A DNA stretch of 64,000 bases from Lewinella sp. JB7. Lineage in GTDB: Bacteria; Bacteroidota; Bacteroidia; Chitinophagales; Saprospiraceae. Numbering within the stretch: the first letter of the stretch is position 1; each line of letters begins with the position of its first letter. The notes under the pieces were generated by a model. It had not been told where the DNA came from. It made no database searches and saw nothing but the letters and a program-made list of their open reading frames with translations. Position numbers and translations under genes: made by a program. This document shows positions 1-9,120 of the stretch, in pieces. The DNA is taken from NCBI RefSeq assembly GCF_024297185.1, contig NZ_JANCTD010000006.1:1-64000 (forward strand), in the 5' to 3' direction.

Positions 1-111
1 CGGGTGGTGGCCAACGCGGTGAAGAACAAAATCATCGAGCGCGTCTTCGCCGTCGTGCGGCGGGGCACTACATATCAAAAAAATTATCAACCAAACTTGC
101 AAGCATCATAG
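1..111 (+). CDS. IS110-type transposase, C-terminal end (partial)
   Basis: The first 36 codons read in frame 1 to a TAG at 109-111 and give a basic peptide containing KNKIIERVFAVVRRGTTYQK followed by NYQPNL. This resembles the extreme C-terminus of IS110/IS1111 transposases (Transposase_20 region), which often end in a similar 'NK..RIFAVVKRGTPYEK.Y' block. The DEDD catalytic domain and the rest of the element lie upstream of the window. Whether the element is complete cannot be judged. The assignment rests on pattern memory of the family ending, so it is moderate. Confidence 0.6.
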   Translation, partial: RVVANAVKNKIIERVFAVVRRGTTYQKNYQPNLQAS

Positions 112-303
112 AAAACACGGATTTACGTGGTACACAGAACTCAAGGAAAACTCGCAAGCCGCCACCATCTAACTGGATAAGGAAGATGTTAGGCAGTTAG
201 GCGGTTAGGCAGACAGTAGTTTAGGCAGTTAGTAGTTTAGGCGGTTGGTTGGTGTGCTTCCGAATGCCAAGGATACGTTCAACCAGACCCCGACTACCGT
301 AAT
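112..303. other. Non-coding stretch downstream of the transposase
   Basis: No reading frame here looks coding. The first part (112-185) would be the 3' flank or end of the IS110-type element. Positions 188-252 hold short degenerate repeats of 'taggcagttaggcggttagg' and 'agtagtttaggc', in a composition much more AT-rich than the neighbouring genes. In the IS1111 group the guide RNA is encoded outside the transposase gene, on its 3' side in some members, so this stretch could contain such an RNA, but no structure convincing enough to call was found. Confidence 0.4.
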
Positions 304-465
304 AAATGACCAACGTACTAAACGACTACCATACCATATTACTAACGTACTACCCGACTAAAGTACCAAATGGCTAACGTACTAAACGACTACTATACCA
401 TATTACCAACGTACTGCCCGACTAACATACTAAATGACTAACGTACTACCCGACTAAAGTACTAC
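304..465. repeat. 64-bp tandem repeat, about 2.5 degenerate copies
   Basis: Copies begin at 304, 368 and 432 with aaatgaccaacgtacta, aaatggctaacgtacta and aaatgactaacgtacta, exactly 64 bp apart. The third copy is shortened by an internal deletion. Within each unit a shorter block 'aacgtactRcccgactaa' is itself partly repeated. The stretch is AT-rich and stop-filled in all frames and lies between the transposase end and the 3' end of the GH13 gene. Confidence 0.75.
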
Positions 466-474
466 TAGACCACC

Positions 475-1746
475 CTACCATCCCACCAACACCCTCCACC
501 CCCACCCTTCCACCTCCAGCACATCCCCCTCCGCCAGGCTCACCGGCGCTCCCGTCAGCCCATCGGTGTATGCCCCGTGCCAAAGCTTTTCCCCGAAACG
601 CAGCTCCCGCGCACCGCCGCAAAAATTGAAAAGGGCCAGAATTTTGCTGTGCTCGTCCTGGCGAACGAAGGTGAGCACGTCCGACTCGTGGTTGCTGGGT
701 ACGCGAATCATGGTAGCGCCCCAGGGCGCGTTGGCCAGCGCGGAATGTTCCTTTTTGAGGGCGATCAGCTTGCGGAAGAGGTCGGCGAAGGGATGCTCCC
801 GCCACTCAATGGGGTCGCGTTCGAAGAAGGCCAGTCTGCGATCGAGACCGGCTTCCTGACCGTTATGAATTAGAGGAATGCCCTCGCCGATGAAGGAGAG
901 CGCGATGGCGGTTTCGGTACCCGCACCCAGCAATTCGTACATGCTGCCCTCCCAGGCGTTTTTGTCGTGGTTGTCGGTGAAGGTCATGCGCATGGCGTCG
1001 GCGGGCCAGGCACGCTCGTTCCAGGAGTAATAGACGTACAGGGAGGCTACATCCGCTTTACCGTGACAGATGCGGTGTACCGCCTCGTGCCAGCTCCAGG
1101 CGTAGGTAGCGTCGAAGGCGGCCCGGTGCAGGTCGCGGGCCTCCCACTCGGCGAGCATGAAGACGGGCTTGATCCGGTCGAGGCTCCGCCGTACGTCTTC
1201 CCAGAAATCGACCGGGACGTAGCCGGCAACGTCGCAGCGGTAGCCGTCGATGTCGCATTCACGCACCCAGTATTCCATAGCGCCACGCATATACTCCCGG
1301 AGACCGGCCTGCCGGTAGTCGAGGTCGATGATGTCGGTCCAGTCCCACCAGGGCGTCGGCCGGAAGTCGCCCTTGTAGTCGCGGGCGTACCACTCGGGGT
1401 GTTCGGTGGCCAGCGGATTATCCCAGGCGGTGTGGTTAGCCACCCAGTCGAGGATTACGTACATCCCCAGCGCGTGCGCGCGGCCAACGAAGTTTTGCAA
1501 ATCTTCGAGGGTGCCGAATTCCGGATTGACGCCATAGTAGTCCCGGATCGCGTAGGGGCTCCCGAGACTTCCCTTCCGGTTTTTCTCTCCGATCGGATGC
1601 ACGGGCATAAGCCAGAGAATGCCTACGCCGAGCTCGTGCAGCCGGGGCAATTGGCGGGTAGCCGCGGCGAACGTCCCTTCGGGAGTGAACTGACGGGTAT
1701 TGATCTGGTAGACCGTGGCGGATTTGCTCCAGGCGGGGTGATTCAT
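475..1746 (-). CDS. GH13 alpha-amylase family glycoside hydrolase
   Basis: This 423-residue protein has the GH13 (beta/alpha)8 motifs in order: region I DWVANH at about 100-105, region II GYRCDVAG with the nucleophile D172, region III LAEWE with the general acid E200, and region IV TFTDNHD with D261. It would hydrolyse or rearrange alpha-1,4/1,6-glucans or malto-oligosaccharides. No signal peptide is visible (start MNHPAWSKSATVYQINTRQF), so it is probably cytoplasmic and acts on imported or stored glucan. The C-terminal 70 residues form the usual beta domain. It is compact compared with secreted amylases. It is divergent from the NIPSNAP gene. The exact specificity cannot be read from the sequence. 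Confidence 0.9.
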   Translation of the reverse strand: MNHPAWSKSATVYQINTRQFTPEGTFAAATRQLPRLHELGVGILWLMPVHPIGEKNRKGSLGSPYAIRDYYGVNPEFGTLEDLQNFVGRAHALGMYVILDWVANHTAWDNPLATEHPEWYARDYKGDFRPTPWWDWTDIIDLDYRQAGLREYMRGAMEYWVRECDIDGYRCDVAGYVPVDFWEDVRRSLDRIKPVFMLAEWEARDLHRAAFDATYAWSWHEAVHRICHGKADVASLYVYYSWNERAWPADAMRMTFTDNHDKNAWEGSMYELLGAGTETAIALSFIGEGIPLIHNGQEAGLDRRLAFFERDPIEWREHPFADLFRKLIALKKEHSALANAPWGATMIRVPSNHESDVLTFVRQDEHSKILALFNFCGGARELRFGEKLWHGAYTDGLTGAPVSLAEGDVLEVEGWGWRVLVGW

Positions 1747-1821
1747 GGCTTGGGGGACTTGGTAGTTGGTGTCCGGTCACGTAGCTTGCGGGGCTTACCT
1801 TGTGACAAAACCTAGATGTAG

Positions 1822-2586
1822 ATGAAACGCAGAAAGTTTATTCAGGCGGGGACCGCGGGAGCCGTAGCCCTAGCCGCCAGCAATGCGAGCCTGGCATCCA
1901 CCAACCGGCAGCACGCGGAATCCGAGCTTATTGAGTGGCGAACCTACGAGATGAACTTCGGAGGCAACCAGGGCCTGCTCATGGACTACCTCAACGATGC
2001 CCTGCGGCCCGCCCTCCTGCGGAAAGGAGTCACCCAGTTCGTAGTATTCAAGGAATACGGCGACCCCAACCCCGCCAAGGTGTACGTCATGATCAGTTAT
2101 CCGGATGCCGCCACTTACATCGCGACCCAGGACCTGAGCGACGACGGCGACTATACCGCCGCCACGGCCGACTACGACGCCGTCAAACCCGAGAAGCCCA
2201 TCTACACTCGCTTTTCCTCCTGGCTGCTGACCGCCTTCACGGGCATGCCCCAATCCGTCGCCCCCGACGAGAATGCCGGCCTCTTCGAACTGCGCATCTA
2301 CGAGGGTTACTCCGAAGATGCCGTGCGGCGCAAGATCCGCATGTTTAACGACTACGAGATCGAGATCTTCGATAACACCGGCCTCAAACCCGTCTTCTAC
2401 GGGGATATGATCGCCGGCCCCCACCGGCCCGCCCTGATGTACCTCCTGCAGTTCGAGGACATGGAGGCGCGCAACGAAAACTGGGGGAAATTCGGCGCCG
2501 ACGATACCTGGAACCGCATCAAGGTGCTGCCCGAATTCGCCAACTCCGTCTCCAATATCCGCCGCACCTTCCTGGTTCCCGCCTAA
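1822..2586 (+). CDS. NIPSNAP-family protein with Tat signal
   Basis: The 254-residue product starts MKRRKFIQAGTAGAVALAAS, a twin-arginine-type signal peptide (RRKFIQ followed by a hydrophobic stretch and an Ala-rich cleavage region), so it is probably exported folded. The mature part has two related halves beginning IEWRTYEMNFG and LFELRIYEGYS, the duplicated ferredoxin-like strand-helix pattern of the NIPSNAP family (dimeric alpha/beta barrel). The family has no firmly known reaction in bacteria. Its stop overlaps by 4 bp the stop of the convergent alpha/beta hydrolase gene, with no room for a terminator between them. Confidence 0.85.
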   Translation: MKRRKFIQAGTAGAVALAASNASLASTNRQHAESELIEWRTYEMNFGGNQGLLMDYLNDALRPALLRKGVTQFVVFKEYGDPNPAKVYVMISYPDAATYIATQDLSDDGDYTAATADYDAVKPEKPIYTRFSSWLLTAFTGMPQSVAPDENAGLFELRIYEGYSEDAVRRKIRMFNDYEIEIFDNTGLKPVFYGDMIAGPHRPALMYLLQFEDMEARNENWGKFGADDTWNRIKVLPEFANSVSNIRRTFLVPA

Positions 2587-3605
2587 GGCTTGTCGGGCGT
2601 TGCGTTCAGGGCTTGCTTGAAGGCACGCGCGAAGCGATCGAAATTCTCGATGTGGGGCAGATGGCCTAGTCCGTCGAGCTTAATGAGGGTGCCCCGGGGG
2701 ATCTGCTCCACGATCGTGCTGCCGAGTTGATCGTAGCGGCCCATGGTCTGGCGTACTTCCTCGCTGACGAGCGGTTTGCCCAGAGCGGTCCGGTCGCGGG
2801 TACCTAGTATGAGTACGGTTGGCATTTGCAGTTCGCTGAATTCGTACACCACGGGCTGGGTGAAGATCATGTCGTAGGTGAGGGCCGCGTTCCAGGCTAC
2901 GTAGGCGTAGTCTTCACTGGCGGCCCACCCCGCCTGCACGTACACCCAGGGATCGTAGGCGTCCTTCCACTCGCCGGCGTAGTAATTCGTCTGCTGATAC
3001 TCGCGGATGGAGGCGTAGTCTTTTTTGAGTTCTCCCTCGTACCATTCGGTGACCGTCTGGTAGGGTACCTTGAGTTTCCAGTCTTCCAGGCCGATGGGGT
3101 TCACCAGAATTAAGGAGGTGGTGATTTCCGGATACATGAGCGCGAAGCGCGTAGCCAGCATTCCGCCCATGGAGTGGCCTACGACAATGGCTTCGTCGAT
3201 CCGTAGGGAGTACAGCAGCCAGCGGGTGTTGTGGGCGAGGTCCTGAAACGTGAACTGGTACTGCCGCGGTTTTGACGATTTACCGAAGCCGATCTGATCG
3301 GGCGCGATCACCCGGTACCCCTGCTCGAGGAGGAGGTTCATGGTCGATTTCCAGTACGCGCTGGGAAAGTTCTTGCCGTGCAGCAACACCACGGTCTTGC
3401 CGTTGTGCCGCGCAGGGGTCTCGTCCATGTAGATCATCTCCAGCTGCTGTAACTGGGAGGTAAACTCGTACACGCGGGCGGGATACGGGTAGCCGTAATC
3501 GGTCAGCCGCTCGTCCAGGGGAAGCACGGCGCCGGACTGCCCGACGAGGGGAGCGAGGGAAACCGACAGCAGCAAGACGAGGACAAACAATCGGTAGGGG
3601 GACAT
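2583..3605 (-). CDS. Exported alpha/beta-hydrolase
   Basis: The 340-residue protein begins with a signal peptide (MSPYRLFVLVLLLSVSLAPL) and then an alpha/beta-hydrolase fold: oxyanion region VVLLHGKNF at about 72-80, nucleophile elbow GHSMGG with S145, a candidate acid Asp in LGTRDRTALG and the catalytic His in LDGLGHLPHIE near the C-terminus. Substrate is unknown; family members include esterases, lipases, epoxide hydrolases and C-C hydrolases. It would act in the periplasm or outside the cell. It is convergent with the NIPSNAP gene and shares 4 bp with it. Confidence 0.88.
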   Translation of the reverse strand: MSPYRLFVLVLLLSVSLAPLVGQSGAVLPLDERLTDYGYPYPARVYEFTSQLQQLEMIYMDETPARHNGKTVVLLHGKNFPSAYWKSTMNLLLEQGYRVIAPDQIGFGKSSKPRQYQFTFQDLAHNTRWLLYSLRIDEAIVVGHSMGGMLATRFALMYPEITTSLILVNPIGLEDWKLKVPYQTVTEWYEGELKKDYASIREYQQTNYYAGEWKDAYDPWVYVQAGWAASEDYAYVAWNAALTYDMIFTQPVVYEFSELQMPTVLILGTRDRTALGKPLVSEEVRQTMGRYDQLGSTIVEQIPRGTLIKLDGLGHLPHIENFDRFARAFKQALNATPDKP

Positions 3606-3652
3606 CGTGGAGGGATTATACGGTCGATGGGTGTGCCGACCCGGACACTGCC

Positions 3653-4552
3653 CTACAGCACGCGGCAGTGCGGAAGGGCGGCCCTCACCCGTTCGATCTC
3701 GTCGGCGGGCAGGGGATTTCCGGTAAGGATCAGTGTCCGCAATTTAGTGAGCTTACGGAGTTCGACGGGCAGGGAAGTGAGTTCGTTATTCGCGACCACC
3801 AACAAGGTCAGCTCCCTGAGTTGCCCGATTTGCGGCGGTAGTTCCGTGAGTTCGTTACCCGTCAGGAGGAGACTACGTAGCCGGCCGAGCGCTCCGATGT
3901 TGGGGGGAAGCGTGCGGATGCGATTACTTGCGAGGTTCAGTTCGGTCAGGGCGGCAAGCTTGCCCCAGTCCGCGGTCGCTTCGCGCAGTTGGTTGTACCC
4001 CAGGTTGAGCTGCCTTAGTCGCCGGAGTCGGTGCAATCCTTGCGGGAGGTGGCTGAGTTGGTTATTCTGCAGGTCGAGCGATTCCAGTCGGCGGCAGCGG
4101 GCAAGCCCGGCGGGTAGTCGGTCGAGCTCGTTCAGACCGGCGTGGAGGTAGGTTAGCCGCCGCAGGTGCCCGGTGCTTTCCGGCAGGGTTCTGAGCCGGT
4201 TATGGGTAAGGTCGAGAAAGCGCAACCGGCGCAGTCGACCGAGCGAGGCAGGTAGTTCCCGCAGTTTATTTTCCTTCAGGTTGAGGTGAGTGAGCTGACG
4301 TAGTCGACTGAGTTCATCATCCCACACTTCCCACAGATTCCCCATGAGGTTGAGGTACTTTAGGCTGCGCAGCTCCGCCGTCCGGGGCGGCAAGCGGAAT
4401 AGGTCGCGGTCGCGCAGATCGAGCTGGCGGGCGGGCGGATGGACGGCCTTACGGGCATTCGCTACGTCCGTAAACACCGGCCAGGCATCGTTCGCGTACT
4501 GGGCGCGGAGCGCGGGAGCCAGCAACACCAGAACGAGCAAACGCACGAACAT
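3653..4552 (-). CDS. Exported leucine-rich-repeat protein
   Basis: After a short signal peptide (MFVRLLVLVLLAPALRAQ) the 299-residue protein consists almost entirely of about ten 23-residue leucine-rich repeats of the 'LxxLxLxxNxLxxLPxxLxxL' bacterial/plant type, for example LKYLNLMGNLWEVWDDEL and LTELNLASNRIRTLPPNI. Such proteins bind other proteins or glycans; no enzymatic domain is present. Its ATG overlaps the TAA of the upstream PhoX-like gene by one base (TAATG), so the two are probably translationally coupled, and it is the last gene of a three-gene minus-strand operon. Confidence 0.88.
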   Translation of the reverse strand: MFVRLLVLVLLAPALRAQYANDAWPVFTDVANARKAVHPPARQLDLRDRDLFRLPPRTAELRSLKYLNLMGNLWEVWDDELSRLRQLTHLNLKENKLRELPASLGRLRRLRFLDLTHNRLRTLPESTGHLRRLTYLHAGLNELDRLPAGLARCRRLESLDLQNNQLSHLPQGLHRLRRLRQLNLGYNQLREATADWGKLAALTELNLASNRIRTLPPNIGALGRLRSLLLTGNELTELPPQIGQLRELTLLVVANNELTSLPVELRKLTKLRTLILTGNPLPADEIERVRAALPHCRVL

Positions 4553-6468
4553 TATCGGACGAGGTGTACCAACCGGTGAGCGACGGCACCATCGAGGGTA
4601 AGCTTCAAAAGAACGACCCGGTGGACGGCGGCCAGGGGGGCAAGGTCGTAGGTCAGGATTCCGTCGGCAGCGTCCTGCCGACCGCGCTCGAGGGTAATTA
4701 AATGTCGACCGTTGAGGTCGAAAACATCCAGCGTGAGCTCCCGGTGGTCCGCACGCTCCAGCCGAACCGAGAGTTGCCCGTCGGTCGGGTTCGGAAATAC
4801 GTCCAGCCCGACGAGTATACCACGTTCCCCTACCGCCGTGGACTGTACCACTTCGACGTAGTTATCGCGGACCAGAGTTTCCTCTCCTTCGGCATTGGAG
4901 GCCCGCAACCGGACCCGGTACGATCCTGCCCGGGCGTAGTGTACGACCACGATGGAGTCGACCGACGTCTCGGGTATTCCCCCCTCGAAGGTCCAGGTCC
5001 GGTGCTGAACGCCGTTGCGGCTACGGTCGGTGAAGGTGACGGGTTCCCCCCGGGGAACGGTACGCACGTCGGCGACAAAATCGACGACCGGCGGTTGAGC
5101 TCCCAGCAAGTTGCGGCGGGAAAAGACAACCGACGACGATACGTCGAAGGTTATTCGTTCGCCCGTGGCATCGCGCTGCGGCGTATTGTTATCACTCGGA
5201 TGTTGGATGCTGAAGAAGCCGAACCGATAATCCGGAGTGAAGGTCAGGCCGGTCGGCTCGGCACCCTGGGGCGTGCTGCCGAAGATCTTCACCCGGGGCG
5301 CCCGTTGGGTATGGTCGGCACTTACTACCCAGATGTAGTTATTGCCTCCATCCTGCAACACCCACAGGTTGCCCCGATCGTCGAAGACCAGATTGTCGTT
5401 GCCGATGCCCCACGGTTCGGTAACCGGCCCCGTAGCGGTCTGCAGATCGTAGCTTGCCCCCCCTACGAAGGTCCGGAAGTGGGTGATCCCGTCGGCACCA
5501 TCGGTAAATTGGTAGATTCGGCCGGCCCCCTTCGAGGCGAAGTGGATCTGCCCGGTCAGCGGATTCACGTCCACGTCTTCAATGCCACTAAAGTTGGTCG
5601 CTCCCAGGGCGACGGCCAGTGAGCGGGTATTGTTGCGGTCTTCGGGGGTAGCGTTGGGTACCTCGATCCACCGGCCGGTGGTGGAGGTCGGTTCGTAATT
5701 GTCGAGGGGAGCGTCGAGTCTCAGCGTATACAGCCGGCCGCTGCTGAGGTCGCGGGCTTGGTCGGCCACGAATTTGAACAGCGCGCTCGAACCTCCGTCC
5801 TCTCCGGTAAAGAGCGTCACCTCGTCGGACAGGATAAGGGCGTTTTCGTGACTGACGCGCCCGACCGCCCAGAGTTTTTCCGGCTTTCCGTTGCCGTATT
5901 CCATTACCCGGGCGGATACGGGGTCGATCTCTACCAACCAGCCTACGTCGTTGTAACCGTCGCGGTTGATGTCTCCGGTGATGTGGGTCTCCTCGGTCGT
6001 GATCACCGTGCCCCAGGGCGTGATCCCGCCGGAGCAATTGCGCATGGTGGTCACCAGGTTATCGCCGGAAAAATCCACGGCGCGTGAGCTGTCTACGACC
6101 CACAGGTGGGCGGTTGAGTCGTAGTGTAGGCCGAGATTGGAAACGCCACCTGGCGTGGTTTCGTGATTGATGCTCAGGTAGCCGCGCTCACTACTGCCCG
6201 CGATGGGCAGGTAAGCGGTGTAATCATGGTTGGTCGGTACTACTCCGCCGCCGGTCGTATATCGCGTGCCCTCGGGATGGATTTGCTGGAAGCGGTGACT
6301 CGCCGGCAAGATGAAGTTTGCCGTCGGGGCCGTAGGGTCGATGGACGTGAAACAACTAAGGTGTGGATCACCGTCGGCGCAGTTTGCCGCGGCGGGGCCT
6401 TGCCCCAACAACGTATTCGCGGATAACAGCCCGCCGAGAACAAATAATGTGAATACCTGAGTGTACAT
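4552..6468 (-). CDS. PhoX/DUF839-like secreted protein with PKD and T9SS sorting domain
   Basis: The start was placed at ATG 6466-6468 because a signal peptide begins there (MYTQVFTLFVLGGLLSAN); an upstream in-frame ATG would add 19 hydrophilic residues and overlap the preceding gene. The 638-residue product has a DUF839 (PhoX-type phosphatase-like) beta-propeller over roughly the first 440 residues (NHETTPGG, GEDGGSSALFKFV, GIEDVDVNPLTG), then a PKD domain (VDFVADVRTVPRGEPVTFTD, WTFEGG), then a C-terminal type A T9SS sorting domain (VFPNPTDGQLSV ... LNGRHL). It should be secreted through the outer membrane and anchored or released. Phosphatase activity is inferred from distant similarity only. 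Confidence 0.85.
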   Translation of the reverse strand: MYTQVFTLFVLGGLLSANTLLGQGPAAANCADGDPHLSCFTSIDPTAPTANFILPASHRFQQIHPEGTRYTTGGGVVPTNHDYTAYLPIAGSSERGYLSINHETTPGGVSNLGLHYDSTAHLWVVDSSRAVDFSGDNLVTTMRNCSGGITPWGTVITTEETHITGDINRDGYNDVGWLVEIDPVSARVMEYGNGKPEKLWAVGRVSHENALILSDEVTLFTGEDGGSSALFKFVADQARDLSSGRLYTLRLDAPLDNYEPTSTTGRWIEVPNATPEDRNNTRSLAVALGATNFSGIEDVDVNPLTGQIHFASKGAGRIYQFTDGADGITHFRTFVGGASYDLQTATGPVTEPWGIGNDNLVFDDRGNLWVLQDGGNNYIWVVSADHTQRAPRVKIFGSTPQGAEPTGLTFTPDYRFGFFSIQHPSDNNTPQRDATGERITFDVSSSVVFSRRNLLGAQPPVVDFVADVRTVPRGEPVTFTDRSRNGVQHRTWTFEGGIPETSVDSIVVVHYARAGSYRVRLRASNAEGEETLVRDNYVEVVQSTAVGERGILVGLDVFPNPTDGQLSVRLERADHRELTLDVFDLNGRHLITLERGRQDAADGILTYDLAPLAAVHRVVLLKLTLDGAVAHRLVHLVR

Positions 6469-6521
6469 GCGTGAGATAAAATGGTCCGTCCGGTATGGTT
6501 TGCGGTCGGTTGCCGACGCGG

Positions 6522-8327
6522 TCACCGCGTGCCCTCCGGTCCGGAATCGGTCAGCGATCGCATAAAGGCGATCAATGCGTTTTTTTCCGTCGCCGTAAGG
6601 TTCAGCGGAGTCGCCGGCAGCGTTTGGTTAGGAACCGTCAGGCCGAGTCCGGCACCGCCGCCCCGGTCGTAAAAATCGACAACCGCGGCCAGGTCCGGAA
6701 ACATCCCATGGTGAAAGTACGGCGCCGTCTCTGCTACATTACGTATGGTCGGTGTTTTAACAGAATGTTCGTACCACGCGATTTCCTCGTAGGCCGGGCC
6801 GCCCGCCGCCCGGCCGCGGTCGGGGGCGAGCGTAAGAACGGCGGCATCCGGGTCCGCCGGAACGCCCAGCACCTCACTTTCGCTTTCGGTGTAAGCCGGG
6901 GGAAGCAGTCCCGCGAAGGTGGGAGCGAAGTGGCAGGTACCGCAGCCCGCCCGGCCCATGAACAGGTTGAAACCCTGCTTAGCGGCTTCGTCCAGCTCGT
7001 CCGACTGCCCCCGGGCGTAGCGGTCGAACGGACTGTTGAAGGAGCGAAGCGAGAGTACGTAGGAGGCCAGTGCCGCGCCGAAGGTCCGGCGGTCGATCTT
7101 CCCACCCTTTCCGAACGCCTCCCGGAATTGCCGGCGGTAGCCCCCCTCCGACCGTAGGCGGGCTATGATTCCCGCGTAGTCGGTAGCGAACTCCGCATGA
7201 TCGTAGATGACGTGCGCCGCCTGCTGTTCCAGGGAAAAGGCCCGGAGGTCATAGAAATACCGATCGGCGTAGACGGCATTGAGGAGGGTCGGTGCGTCGC
7301 GCACGCTACGGCGCTTACCGTCGGTGAAGTAGCGCTCCGGTTGGTGACAGCTGCCGCAACTCAGTTGCCCCCCTCCGCTCAGTCGCTCGTCGTAGAACAA
7401 TCGCTTCCCGAGGGCACGCAGGGCCGGGCTGTCGTCTTCCGATCGCAGTTCGGCGTAGGCGTAGGGATCGAGAAATTCATCGGCGTAGAGGTCCTGCCCC
7501 GCCGGGTTACGGCCAGACGAAAAGGGCAGCCGGGGTGTTTGACCCGATTGTCCTTGTAGCCGACCCAGTATTCGGTACAGGCCATTGAGGTGGTTACGCT
7601 GGAAAGAGAGTCGGTCGAATTCCGCGAACGTCTCCGGGGCGGACAGCGCCGCCGCCGCCGCCCGCAGCTGGTGCACGGCTTCCGCGTGGGTGGGGTAAGC
7701 GGCTAGGATACTTTGTTCCGACAGGACGTCGGCCAGGGAAGCCAGGGCGGCACGGGATTCGGCCAGTCCGGATGCGGAACCCGGCGTATCGAAGCCCGTC
7801 AGGTATAAGGTCGGTATCCGTACCACCTCGGCCCGCATCGCCTCCAGTACTTCAGTAAGGGGATAAGTACGCTGACTCACCTCCGGCAGCAGCAACCGGG
7901 CCCGGGCGAGCAGTTTGCGGCTCAGCACCGATAATTGGGTGGGATCCGGATCCGTGGTGTAGGCCATCTCGTCCATCACCTGCAGTCCCTCCGGGGCCAC
8001 CATTTCGGAATGGCCCTCCTGTTTGCGGGGCCGGGGCAGGGGCGGGCCGTTGAAGTGGGTAGCGGTGTAGGTAGGATAGTACGTCTCAACCAGCCAGGCC
8101 GTGCGTTTATACGCCTTCCGGGTAGCGTGTACGGCTTGCCGCACCGCCGTAGTGTCGGACTGGCCGCGTCGGTATGCCTCGACCAGTTCCGACAGCCGTT
8201 GCGCGTGTTCCACGAAGCGGGCATAGTCCCGGACGATGAGGTGAGTCGAGGCCGTAGGCTCCGGAGTCGCGGCCGATCCCAGGAACAGCACGACGATGAC
8301 CAGGAAGGAAGCTGCGCATCGCATCAT
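6522..8327 (-). CDS. Di-heme cytochrome c peroxidase/MauG-family protein with N-terminal helical domain
   Basis: The 601-residue exported protein (signal MMRCAASFLVIVVLFLGSAA) carries two c-type heme motifs, CGSCH at 324-328 and CGTCH at 462-466, in a C-terminal CcpA/MauG-type half (KRLFYDERLSG; TPTIRNVAETAPYFHHG near the end). The family reduces hydrogen peroxide or oxidises protein or other substrates in the periplasm. The first 250 or so residues are helical and are not part of the usual 320-350-residue peroxidase; they resemble the N-terminal extension seen in Bacteroidota members, perhaps imelysin-related. It is the first gene of the operon with the DUF839 and LRR genes, 53 bp upstream of the former. 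Confidence 0.88.
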   Translation of the reverse strand: MMRCAASFLVIVVLFLGSAATPEPTASTHLIVRDYARFVEHAQRLSELVEAYRRGQSDTTAVRQAVHATRKAYKRTAWLVETYYPTYTATHFNGPPLPRPRKQEGHSEMVAPEGLQVMDEMAYTTDPDPTQLSVLSRKLLARARLLLPEVSQRTYPLTEVLEAMRAEVVRIPTLYLTGFDTPGSASGLAESRAALASLADVLSEQSILAAYPTHAEAVHQLRAAAAALSAPETFAEFDRLSFQRNHLNGLYRILGRLQGQSGQTPRLPFSSGRNPAGQDLYADEFLDPYAYAELRSEDDSPALRALGKRLFYDERLSGGGQLSCGSCHQPERYFTDGKRRSVRDAPTLLNAVYADRYFYDLRAFSLEQQAAHVIYDHAEFATDYAGIIARLRSEGGYRRQFREAFGKGGKIDRRTFGAALASYVLSLRSFNSPFDRYARGQSDELDEAAKQGFNLFMGRAGCGTCHFAPTFAGLLPPAYTESESEVLGVPADPDAAVLTLAPDRGRAAGGPAYEEIAWYEHSVKTPTIRNVAETAPYFHHGMFPDLAAVVDFYDRGGGAGLGLTVPNQTLPATPLNLTATEKNALIAFMRSLTDSGPEGTR

Positions 8328-8415
8328 GCATAAATAACCCCCCGGACCGTCTGCTTCGTCTGTTTTACGTCCGGGTACCCGCTTTTTTCGGCATGTGAGT
8401 TTATCCAGGGTCGGA

Positions 8416-9120
8416 TCAGTCTACCTTTCGGTAGCGCAGCAGCTCCTTATCGCCCCTATCCAGCAGGGTTAGTTCATTTTCACCGACCACGTAACCCGCC
8501 ACGCGGTTCAGGGCCTCCATGACCCGGTCTGGCAGGTCGTTGCCGGGACAGGCTTTCCGGGTCGTGGCGAGGGGACCAAACTCAAGTTTCCCCTGGTCGG
8601 CTTTCCGGAGGGTGCCGTTGAAGGTATTGCACCCATTGGTTCCCATCACCCGTTGTTCGGAGAGGTGAAATTCGATGGTGGGATGCTGCATCTCCGTGGT
8701 AGTCGGGTCGAATGGCTGGCCGAGGACGCTCTCCAGGGCCCAGATGTCATTGAGGCGTAGCGTAGGGTCCGGGTTTTTTTCGAGTATTCGGATGAGGGTG
8801 TACTCCATACTGCTGCCGTCGGCGGGAGTTTCTTCGTCGATGAGGGGTGTCTCGCGAACGGAGAGTTTATACACGAAGCCCGGTTGAAAATCGAAGCCCG
8901 CGATGCTCTGGTAAAAATAGGTCCATTCGCCCGCGCTGAGCTGGGGGCCGCGCTTTATCTGCAGGCACATCTGTTGGCCCGCCCCGGTGCACGGTACCGT
9001 ATGGCTGTTGATCCAGTAGGTAGTAATGGTGGAGTTCAGGACGCGGTTGGTAGTAGAAGTACAGGCTACGGCGATCGCGACCAACGAAACCAGGGTCAGG
9101 AGGGCGGCAAGGGACTTCAT
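8416..9120 (-). CDS. META/DUF4377 lipoprotein
   Basis: The chosen ATG (9118-9120) gives a lipoprotein signal MKSLAALLTLVSLVAIAVAC with the lipobox Cys at position 20; an upstream ATG would add 28 non-signal residues. The 234-residue product has an N-terminal DUF4377-like part (TYWINSHTVPCTGAGQQMC, GFDFQPGFVYKLSV) and a C-terminal META (HslJ-like) domain (WALESVLGQPF, PTIEFHLSEQRVMGTNGCN, TRKACPG). META domains occur in heat-inducible or stress-related envelope proteins; no reaction is known. It stands alone on the minus strand. Confidence 0.85.
   Translation of the reverse strand: MKSLAALLTLVSLVAIAVACTSTTNRVLNSTITTYWINSHTVPCTGAGQQMCLQIKRGPQLSAGEWTYFYQSIAGFDFQPGFVYKLSVRETPLIDEETPADGSSMEYTLIRILEKNPDPTLRLNDIWALESVLGQPFDPTTTEMQHPTIEFHLSEQRVMGTNGCNTFNGTLRKADQGKLEFGPLATTRKACPGNDLPDRVMEALNRVAGYVVGENELTLLDRGDKELLRYRKVD

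Noticed and set aside
188-465. CRISPR-like array in the AT-rich repeats
   Set aside because: The repeats are contiguous 64-bp tandem units without constant repeats separated by unique spacers.
1822-2586. NIPSNAP gene start further upstream
   Set aside because: Upstream codons contain stops and the Tat-type signal begins exactly at 1822.
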